Shown here: positions 1 through 6,751 of the stretch, piece after piece
Position numbering within the stretch: the stretch's first letter is position 1
Layout: each line of letters opens with the position of its first letter
Source: an uncultured Bacilli bacterium
Lineage (GTDB): Bacteria > Bacillota_I > Bacilli_A > RF39 > UBA660
Assembly (NCBI GenBank): GCA_910589375.1
Contig: CAJUTK010000004.1
Coordinates: 62,001-126,000, forward strand
DNA length: 64,000 nt
Direction of reading: 5' to 3'
Notes under the pieces: generated by a model
The model's input: the letters and a program-made list of their open reading frames with translations, nothing else
Databases searched by the model: none
What the model was told of the DNA's origin: nothing
Program-made: the position numbers and the translations under genes

Positions 1-1
1 A

Positions 2-403
2 ACTATCAACTTTTATTTAGTAAATGATGAGTTTTATTTAGTAGATGCTCCTGGTTATGGGTTTGCCGCACTCAGTAGAGCAAAACAAAAAAAATTTGGA
101 TTGATGATGGAAGATTACTTGCAGAATCGCCCTAATTTAAAACAAGTCTTTATGTTAATTGATTTTCGTCGCAAACCTAGTGATGATGATTTAATGATGT
201 ATAATTTTTTAAAGCATCATAAAATACCAGTTACAATAGTAGCGACTAAAACTGATAAGGTTGGAATTACTATGCATCAAAAACAACGTAATACTATTTT
301 GGCGGATTTAGATTTGGTTGTGGGCGATGATTTTACAATGTTTTCAAATGTTACAAAATTAGGCAAAAATGAAATATATCAAAAGATAGAAAGAACTATG
401 TAG
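2..403 (+). CDS. engB: Ribosome biogenesis GTPase EngB/YsxC, C-terminal part (5' end outside window)
   Basis: The open frame runs in from the window edge, so the start codon, P-loop and G2 region are missing. What remains has the G3 motif DAPGYGFA (about codons 16-23), the sequence FMLIDFRRKPSDDD typical of the YihA/YsxC family, and the G4 motif TKTDK. EngB is a TRAFAC GTPase that assists late assembly of the large ribosomal subunit. The frame ends at TAG and the last codons form the 5' arm of a terminator hairpin. Identification is by family motifs and is firm despite truncation. Confidence 0.93.
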   Translation, partial: TINFYLVNDEFYLVDAPGYGFAALSRAKQKKFGLMMEDYLQNRPNLKQVFMLIDFRRKPSDDDLMMYNFLKHHKIPVTIVATKTDKVGITMHQKQRNTILADLDLVVGDDFTMFSNVTKLGKNEIYQKIERTM

Positions 404-423
404 TTACCATCTATCTTTTTTTT
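381..423 (+). terminator. Intrinsic terminator after engB
   Basis: The arm AAAAGATAG at 381-389 pairs with CTATCTTTT at 411-419 and is followed by T residues. The 5' arm lies inside the last codons of engB. Confidence 0.7.
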
Positions 424-446
424 CATAAACTACTATAGGTGATTGG

Positions 447-911
447 GTGAAAATAGAGATAGAACAGGATCAAATTACTCTATTTTTAAAAAAGGAGGAA
501 ATAGAGGATTTCCATTTTGAAGATATTGAAGAAGTAGAAGACTATTTTCGAACATTATTTTCAAAATTAGAAGAATATTACCAGATAACTATAGAGGGAT
601 TTTATAATATTTCTGTTTTTTTAGATAAAGCAGAAGGAATGATATTAAAATTAGAAAAAGAAGATATTGATTATTATCATTTTCATCAAATAGAAATGAG
701 GATTGTAAAAGAAGATACTGTTTTTTTGTATCAAGTAGACGATATATTAGACTTTTTAGATAGTGATGTGGATATCTACTTTTATAAAAATGAGTTTTAT
801 ATAAAAAATAATAATCCAAAAAAGGTATATAATCTTTATGAATTTGGAAAAATAATATATGAGAATACAGATATTATTTTAAAAAAGGGGTTGTTGTTTA
901 CACAAGAGTAA
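447..911 (+). CDS. Hypothetical acidic protein (154 aa), GTG start
   Basis: I do not recognise this protein. It is rich in Glu, Asp, Ile and aromatic residues, with no signal peptide or membrane segment, and looks like a small soluble alpha/beta protein. The GTG at 447 is preceded by TAGGTGAT, the Shine-Dalgarno form used repeatedly in this genome, which supports the start. It stands alone between the engB terminator and an A/T hairpin at about 911-945. A 76-codon antisense frame inside it is only a shadow. Coding status is likely because codon use matches the neighbours. Confidence 0.6.
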   Translation: MKIEIEQDQITLFLKKEEIEDFHFEDIEEVEDYFRTLFSKLEEYYQITIEGFYNISVFLDKAEGMILKLEKEDIDYYHFHQIEMRIVKEDTVFLYQVDDILDFLDSDVDIYFYKNEFYIKNNNPKKVYNLYEFGKIIYENTDIILKKGLLFTQE

Positions 912-945
912 AGAAAATTTAGTATTTTTCTTTATTTTTTTCCTT
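911..945 (+). terminator. Weak AT-rich terminator
   Basis: AAAGAAAA, a short loop, then TTTTTCTTT and a long T run follow the stop of the hypothetical gene. The stem is all A/T apart from two pairs, so this is a weak call. Confidence 0.4.
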
Positions 946-960
946 TTTTTGTTAAAAATC

Positions 961-969
961 TGATATAAT
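961..969 (+). promoter_or_regulatory. Extended -10 promoter element
   Basis: TGATATAAT (TGn extended -10) lies 31 bases before the ATG at 1000. No good -35 is visible, which is tolerated by extended -10 promoters. The same TGATATAAT string recurs before fmt, pyk and ffh. Confidence 0.6.
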
Positions 970-999
970 GTTTTTGATGATAAGAATGGAGAGAGGGAT

Positions 1000-2586
1000 A
1001 TGGATACGAGAAGGTCAATATTGTTACTAATGAATGGTTTTGGATTAGAAGTACCAAAAAGCTTTAATGTATATTCGGCAACACTTATGCCGTCTCTTGC
1101 AAAATTATCTAATTACTATCCATTCGCATCTTTGTTTGCAAGTGGTGTAGAGATTGGTCTTAATAGAGGACAGTTGTCAAGCTTTAGAGAAGGTTTTTCT
1201 GCTTTTAGTTCTAATGGAAAAATGAATAAAAAATCTTCTATTGTACAAATGAGTATTAACGATAATTCTTTTATGACTAATCCGGCAATTGTTGCTTCTA
1301 TTAATCATGCAGTACATAATCAATCTAGAATGCATATATTATTCAGTATTGGTGAAAGAACAGATGATGCTAAATTATCACAATTAAAGCAATATGCCCA
1401 ATTATGTGTACAATGTGGAATTAAGGAAGTCTATGTTCATTTATTTTTAGGTGATAATAGTGTAGAAGGATTAAAAGTTTCAAATGCATGGATTAAAAAC
1501 TTAAAATACCATGTTATGAATTTTGTTCCACAAATGAAAATAGTATCTATTGCAGGACGTAAATATTTGACAAAGGCTACTAAAGAAGAGAAAATAAATT
1601 ATTATCGTATGATCGTAAGTGGAGTAGGAGAAGTTTGGTCAAATTACGAGGAAACAATTGAAAAGAAATATAAAGGTAATTTTAATGATGATACTATGGG
1701 TGGCTTTTTAACAGTAAGAGAAAATTTAATACGTGCTAATGATAGTGTTATGAATTTTAACTATGATAGTGCTGTAGGTGCTGAATATTTGGATGTTATA
1801 CAAAATCCAAATGACTTTTTCCCAGCTGGAAAGATACCTCTTAATGTAGCAGTAAACTCTTTATTTGAAGTTCAAGGAAACCCAAAAGTTCCTTATGCCT
1901 TTGAAGGAGATTTACCAGAGCATTACTTCTTTGAAAATATTCCAGATGATAAGAGAGTATTAATCATAGCAGATCGTGATAGAGTGCAATATATTAGTAA
2001 ATGTTTAAATGGTTTTAGAGATCAATTTAAACCTAATATTAATGTATGGCCAATAGAAGATAAAAAACAACGTTTTGAATTAATGGCACAATATTTAAAT
2101 GCTTATATTAATCAAAATGCTTATGATTTAATTATAGCGGATTGCGATTTATTTAATGATCAATATGAACAAGCAACGATAGAACAATTGAGAGCGAATA
2201 TGGCAGCTCTTGATAAAATATTAAATGTTGCTTATACAAGGGGAATGGAGAAGGGATATACTTTATATGCAACTTCTTTCTATGGAATCAAAAGAAAGTT
2301 TTTCCTTACTAAAACTTATGAGGAAGTTGACTTCTCATTAAAGACTCCATTATTAGTAGCAGCAAATGATATAGGAAGAAATAATACCTCTATTCAAATT
2401 GATGGTAACTTTACGCAAGTAGCGCAAGTAATTCAAAAAAATATGGGTGCTAATGTAGAAGCTAAATTAGTAAGTCCTAAAACAGCAGGCAGACAAAAAA
2501 AGAAATTAGGTTTATTAATCGCTGTTGTCGGAGCTGCTTTTATACTATTCATTGTATACTATTTAATTTCTGCAGGATATATTTAA
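1000..2586 (+). CDS. Degenerate iPGM-like pseudoenzyme with C-terminal membrane anchor
   Basis: This 528-residue protein aligns along its length with cofactor-independent phosphoglycerate mutase. It has LLLMNGFGL for the usual L-DGFG, PSLAKLSNYYPFASLFASG, MHILFSIG, then VYVHLFLGDNSV where the enzyme has FLDGRDV, and IVSIAGRKYL for SGRYY. Every catalytic position I can place is changed: the metal Asp is Asn12, the nucleophile Ser of GQMGNSEVGH is Phe62, the DGGVHSH histidine is Thr121, the RD pair is Asn153-Ser154, and the later D/H metal ligands (NPDxVGH, TADHGN) have no counterpart. A hydrophobic helix at about 502-522 preceded by a Lys/Arg cluster should anchor the C terminus in the membrane. 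I infer a non-catalytic scaffold or ligand sensor. It is monocistronic with its own terminator. Confidence 0.8.
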   Translation: MDTRRSILLLMNGFGLEVPKSFNVYSATLMPSLAKLSNYYPFASLFASGVEIGLNRGQLSSFREGFSAFSSNGKMNKKSSIVQMSINDNSFMTNPAIVASINHAVHNQSRMHILFSIGERTDDAKLSQLKQYAQLCVQCGIKEVYVHLFLGDNSVEGLKVSNAWIKNLKYHVMNFVPQMKIVSIAGRKYLTKATKEEKINYYRMIVSGVGEVWSNYEETIEKKYKGNFNDDTMGGFLTVRENLIRANDSVMNFNYDSAVGAEYLDVIQNPNDFFPAGKIPLNVAVNSLFEVQGNPKVPYAFEGDLPEHYFFENIPDDKRVLIIADRDRVQYISKCLNGFRDQFKPNINVWPIEDKKQRFELMAQYLNAYINQNAYDLIIADCDLFNDQYEQATIEQLRANMAALDKILNVAYTRGMEKGYTLYATSFYGIKRKFFLTKTYEEVDFSLKTPLLVAANDIGRNNTSIQIDGNFTQVAQVIQKNMGANVEAKLVSPKTAGRQKKKLGLLIAVVGAAFILFIVYYLISAGYI

Positions 2587-2610
2587 GATTCTTTTTAGAA
2601 TCTTTTTTTG
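2585..2610 (+). terminator. Terminator after the iPGM-like gene
   Basis: AAGATTC, loop, GAATCTT and a T7 run begin at the stop codon. Confidence 0.75.
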
Positions 2611-2677
2611 TTAAATTCTACCAATGGTATAGATGTTTTTTTAACCATTTATTATATAATGGATTTGAGGTGGTAAT

Positions 2678-3658
2678 ATGAATCAAGAACGTGTTGGTAA
2701 ATTTATTGCAGATCTTCGTAAAGAGCATAATTTAACTCAACAAGAATTAGCAGATAAACTATCTATAACAGATAAAGCAGTAAGTAAATGGGAAAATGGT
2801 AGATGCATGCCAGATGTTTCTTTTTTAGAGCAATTATCTTCTTTATTTGAAGTAACTGTAAAAGAATTATTAAATGGAGAACGAGAATTTAAGAAAAGGA
2901 ATATCAATTATGATAAAAAGATATTAGAGATTAAAAACCTCTCTAAATCATTTGGAAATAGAAAAGCACTAGATGATGTTAATCTAGATATTTATGAAGG
3001 AGAAATAGTAGGATTGATAGGTCCGAACGGAGCGGGTAAAACGACTCTTATAAAAACAATGCTAAATTTTTACCATTATGAAAAGGGTAGTATTAAGATA
3101 GAAGCGTATGATGTTAAAAGAAATTTAGAAGAGGCTCTTTCACAAGTCGGAGCAGTAATAGAAAATCCTGATATGTATGGGCACTTGAGTGGAAGGAAGA
3201 ATTTAGAGATTACAGAACTTATTAATGATATTAAAGATAAAGAGTATATAGAAGAAATGATTGAGTTTGTAGGACTGAAAGATAGAATAAATGATAAGGT
3301 AAGAAAATATTCTTTGGGAATGAAACAACGTTTAGGGCTTGCTAATGCATTAATCAAGAAACCAAAACTTCTAATATTAGATGAACCTACAAATGGATTA
3401 GATCCACATGGTATTAAAAATTTGCGAGAAATATTAAAACAAATTAGTAATGAAAGGCATATGAGTATCCTAATTAGTAGCCATATTTTAGCAGAAGTAG
3501 AAAACATTTGTGATCGTATTGTTATCATTGATAAAGGAAAAATCATTGATGAATTTGGAATAGAGGAAGTAAAATATAAAAATAAATCTTTAGAGGATGA
3601 ATATTTCTTAAAGACAGATAGTTTTGAGAAAGAAGGTGATAATAGTGAAAATTATTAG
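2678..3658 (+). CDS. Fusion of XRE-type HTH domain and ABC transporter ATPase
   Basis: Residues about 5-65 form a Cro/C1-type helix-turn-helix (LTQQELADKLSITDKAVSKWENGR). After a short linker a complete BcrA-like ABC ATPase follows: Walker A GPNGAGKTT (about 114-122), Q-loop region, signature YSLGMKQRLGLA (about 211-222), Walker B LLILDEPTNGLDP, and the H-switch SSHIL. The start at 2678 has GAGGTGG upstream, and TATAAT lies at 2654-2659. The permease gene follows with a 14-base overlap. I infer an export or immunity transporter, perhaps for an antimicrobial peptide, whose ATPase may bind its own promoter. Domain calls are firm and substrate is unknown. Confidence 0.88.
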   Translation: MNQERVGKFIADLRKEHNLTQQELADKLSITDKAVSKWENGRCMPDVSFLEQLSSLFEVTVKELLNGEREFKKRNINYDKKILEIKNLSKSFGNRKALDDVNLDIYEGEIVGLIGPNGAGKTTLIKTMLNFYHYEKGSIKIEAYDVKRNLEEALSQVGAVIENPDMYGHLSGRKNLEITELINDIKDKEYIEEMIEFVGLKDRINDKVRKYSLGMKQRLGLANALIKKPKLLILDEPTNGLDPHGIKNLREILKQISNERHMSILISSHILAEVENICDRIVIIDKGKIIDEFGIEEVKYKNKSLEDEYFLKTDSFEKEGDNSENY

Positions 3659-5177
3659 TTTGGTAAAAAGTGAATTTAAGAAAAATTTTAGTATTAAGAA
3701 GTTAGTAGCAAGTTCTATTTTATTCTTTTTGTTTTCTATTCTAATTTTAAAAATAACTAGTCCACAATTTATACCTCCTGTTTCATTTGATAGCTTTGTT
3801 AGAAGAGATGAGATAGAAGAACTTTCTAAAAAGGAAAAATTAACATTTGAAGAAGAATTTTATTTAAATAGATATATTAAAATCTATGAGATTATAGAGG
3901 AATTAAAAAGGAATAATATAGAACCTAGTAGCTGGAATACCTTAACTCTTTTTAATACATTATCTAATTATTTTGATATTAACTTTTTAATAGAAAAAAT
4001 ATTAGATGATTCAACTAATCATACTGTAAAAGAAGTATGTGAAAGTTCCGTTACTCCTAAACCTTATTCCGAATCTAGATTGCATGATTTATGTACTGGG
4101 TATACGAAAGAGGAATTAAAAAAGGAATATGATAAGAATAGTGAGAGGATTTCTGGGTTCAAGAAAATTTTAATTCAAAATAATTATTATGAATATCTTG
4201 CGTATTGGCAAGAATTAGGAGAACCAGTACAAAATGAATTAGAAAATATTATCATAGATAAAAAAATAAAAGAGGATACTAACTTTATAGTTATGAATTC
4301 TAAAGTGTATGCTAATCTAAATAGTAAGCATATTTCTAGTATGGATTGCTCAGATGAGTTAAAGAAAAAAGTAGAGAAAGATGTAGAACAGTATAAGCAA
4401 ATTTTAGCTTATAGTAGCGTTCATGAAATAAAACATGATTATTCTTTTAATGGTTATTATGGAAATGGTGTAGAAAGTAATAGTGATATGAACGCAAACC
4501 AAAATGCGAAAACAGTTGTCAATCAAATTTATCATTTTTCTTTCTTAATTCTTCTTATTATTAGTATTAATTATGGAGGAATTGTAAGTCGTGAGCATGC
4601 AAATGGTACCATTAAGAATATTATAAGTGCGCCTATCCGTAGATGGAAAATATTGGCAAGTAAATTTATTTATTTAATATTAAATATGTATATTCTTTGG
4701 TTTTTAGCCCTAGTTATTTTGACTATTGTAGTAGGAATGAAGTATGGATTTACTGATTTACTAACTCCAAAGCTTATTTATTCTGGTGGTAAAGTAATAG
4801 AAATAAATTATTATTTGTACACTTTAAAAAATATCTTTATTGCGAGTATTCCAATGATATGTTTTTTATCAATATTATTCTTTTTTTCCGCAGTTACTTT
4901 AAACACTTCTGTAACAGTAGGTGTTACAACTGGGATAAGTATTATTTCCATTGTTTTTTGGTTATTATCTGCTTATGGTAATTTTAAAGAAATAATTTAT
5001 ACTCCAATTTGGTATTTTGATTTAGGTTTTATATTTAATAATTCATTTTATTATATAGAATCTTTAATGAAAATCTATTTTCCATGGCAAAATGGAGTTC
5101 TTATCTCTTTTCTAGTAGCTATTATTCTATATATTATGGCAAATATTATTTATATTAAAAGGGATATTAAGAATTAG
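3645..5177 (+). CDS. ABC transporter permease (ABC-2 type), GTG start
   Basis: This is the membrane partner of the XRE-ABC ATPase just upstream. The N terminus is short and basic, with a first hydrophobic segment near residues 20-40. A long extracytoplasmic region of roughly 230 residues follows, rich in charged residues, then five to six closely spaced membrane segments in the C-terminal half, as in BcrB/ABC-2 permeases. The frame could start at 3624, but GAAGGTGAT precedes the GTG at 3645 with ideal spacing, so I use 3645 (510 aa). The large outside domain suggests recognition of a peptide or surface ligand. The substrate cannot be read from the sequence. Confidence 0.8.
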   Translation: MKIISLVKSEFKKNFSIKKLVASSILFFLFSILILKITSPQFIPPVSFDSFVRRDEIEELSKKEKLTFEEEFYLNRYIKIYEIIEELKRNNIEPSSWNTLTLFNTLSNYFDINFLIEKILDDSTNHTVKEVCESSVTPKPYSESRLHDLCTGYTKEELKKEYDKNSERISGFKKILIQNNYYEYLAYWQELGEPVQNELENIIIDKKIKEDTNFIVMNSKVYANLNSKHISSMDCSDELKKKVEKDVEQYKQILAYSSVHEIKHDYSFNGYYGNGVESNSDMNANQNAKTVVNQIYHFSFLILLIISINYGGIVSREHANGTIKNIISAPIRRWKILASKFIYLILNMYILWFLALVILTIVVGMKYGFTDLLTPKLIYSGGKVIEINYYLYTLKNIFIASIPMICFLSILFFFSAVTLNTSVTVGVTTGISIISIVFWLLSAYGNFKEIIYTPIWYFDLGFIFNNSFYYIESLMKIYFPWQNGVLISFLVAIILYIMANIIYIKRDIKN

Positions 5178-5207
5178 AAAAAAGGAATCGGTTTTGATTC
5201 TTTTTTT
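5178..5207 (+). terminator. Terminator after ABC permease
   Basis: AAAGGAATC, loop GGTTTT, GATTCTTTT and a T run follow the stop codon. Confidence 0.75.
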
Positions 5208-5258
5208 CATATATTCTTTTTCTAGACATATAGTTAAGTGAAAGAAAGTAGGGAATAT

Positions 5259-6722
5259 ATGGAAAAAATTGATATTGTAAAAAGTATAACAGAACGTACG
5301 GGTGGAGAATTATATTTAGGTGTAGTAGGGGCTGTAAGAACTGGTAAAAGTACGTTTATAAAGAAATTTATTGAGAATTTAGTAGTTCCTAATATAGAAG
5401 ATGAGTATGAAAGAAAGCGTTGTTTAGATGAGATACCTCAATCAGCACAAGGAAGAACTATTATGACGACTGAACCTAAATTTGTACCAAGTTCAGCTGC
5501 TAGTATTAAAATAGATGATTTTAGTGCGAGTGTAAGATTAGTTGACTGTGTTGGATATGTAGTAGAAGGGGCAAAAGGATACGAAGATGAGAATGGTCCA
5601 CGTATGGTTAGAACACCTTGGTATGATGAAGAAATTCCTTTTGTTGAGGCTGCTGAAATAGGTACAGAAAAAGTAATTAGAGATCATTCTAGTATAGGTA
5701 TAGTAGTAACAACAGATTCTTCTTTTGGGGAAATCAGTAGAAGTAGTTATGTAGAAGCAGAAGAAAGGGTAATAGGGGAATTAAAGAGTATTGGGAAACC
5801 TTTTATAGTACTTTTAAACTCTTCACATCCTATGCTTCCAGAAACAGAAAATTTAGCTAATAAAATGAGAGAGGAATATGAAGTTCCTGTACTTCCTATT
5901 AGTGCAGAAAATTTAAATGAGAAAGATGTATATCAAATTTTAAAAGAAGCTTTATATGAATTTCCTGTATTAGAAGTGGAAGTAAATATGCCAGATTGGA
6001 TTGCATGTTTAGAACCAACTAATTGGCTTAAAAAGATTTATATAGATAAAATAAGAGAAAGTGTTGTAGAGGTTGATAAGTTAAGAGATATTGATACAAT
6101 AGTAAAACACTTTGAATCTTGTGAATACATTTCTAAATCTTATATTTCAAATGTAGATACTTCTACGGGAATTGTTACGATTAATTTACATGCTCCTGAT
6201 AACTTATATAATCAAATTTTAAAAGAAATTGTTGGAACAGAGGTAAATAGTAGGGCAGATATTATTTCTTTATTTCAAGAATATAATGAAGCAAAGACAG
6301 AATATGATCATATTAAAACTGCTTTAGCTATGGTAAAAACAACTGGTTATGGAGTAGCAAGTCCAACATTAGCAGATATGAAATTAGAAACTCCTGAAGT
6401 TATTAAACAAGGTAGTAGATATGGTATTAAATTAAAAGCAGTAGCTCCTTCTATTCATATGATAAGAGTAGATGTAGAATCGACATTTGAGCCAATTATT
6501 GGATCAGAATTACAAAGTAAAGAGCTAATTGATTATTTAATGAAGGATCAAGAAAATGTATGGAAAAGCGAAATTTTTGGAAGAAGCTTAGATGTTATTG
6601 TAAAAGAAGGAATTCAGGCTAAAATATCCCTTATGCCAGAGGGCGCTAGATATAAATTGCAACAAACTCTTTGTAAGTTAGTAAATAAGGGTTCTGGAAA
6701 TCTATTTACATTAGTAATATAA
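5259..6722 (+). CDS. spoIVA: Stage IV sporulation protein A (spore coat basement ATPase)
   Basis: SpoIVA polymerises on the forespore surface using ATP and is the platform for coat assembly. The product matches the family end to end: EKIDIVKSITERTGGELYLG at the N terminus, Walker A GAVRTGKST (24-32), TIMTTEPKFVP, RLVDCVGY, GAKGYEDENGPRM, and the C-terminal IFGRSLDVIVKEGIQAKISLMPE. The frame extends upstream to a GTG at 5238, but the family begins MEKxDI, so the ATG at 5259 is chosen (487 aa; about 492 in Bacillus subtilis). It stands alone between two terminators. Its presence is strong evidence that the organism makes endospores. Confidence 0.97.
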   Translation: MEKIDIVKSITERTGGELYLGVVGAVRTGKSTFIKKFIENLVVPNIEDEYERKRCLDEIPQSAQGRTIMTTEPKFVPSSAASIKIDDFSASVRLVDCVGYVVEGAKGYEDENGPRMVRTPWYDEEIPFVEAAEIGTEKVIRDHSSIGIVVTTDSSFGEISRSSYVEAEERVIGELKSIGKPFIVLLNSSHPMLPETENLANKMREEYEVPVLPISAENLNEKDVYQILKEALYEFPVLEVEVNMPDWIACLEPTNWLKKIYIDKIRESVVEVDKLRDIDTIVKHFESCEYISKSYISNVDTSTGIVTINLHAPDNLYNQILKEIVGTEVNSRADIISLFQEYNEAKTEYDHIKTALAMVKTTGYGVASPTLADMKLETPEVIKQGSRYGIKLKAVAPSIHMIRVDVESTFEPIIGSELQSKELIDYLMKDQENVWKSEIFGRSLDVIVKEGIQAKISLMPEGARYKLQQTLCKLVNKGSGNLFTLVI

Positions 6723-6751
6723 AAAAGAAAGAGGATATCTCTTTCTTTTTA
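6722..6751. terminator. Bidirectional terminator between spoIVA and ponA
   Basis: AAAAAGAAAGAG, loop GATA, TCTCTTTCTTTTT reads as a hairpin with T tract on both strands, so it can end the convergent spoIVA and ponA transcripts. Confidence 0.8.

Noticed and set aside
5208..5236. Sigma-E promoter of spoIVA (ATATT and CATATAGTT)
   Set aside because: The spacing of about 11 bases between the boxes is too short for a confident sigma-E call.
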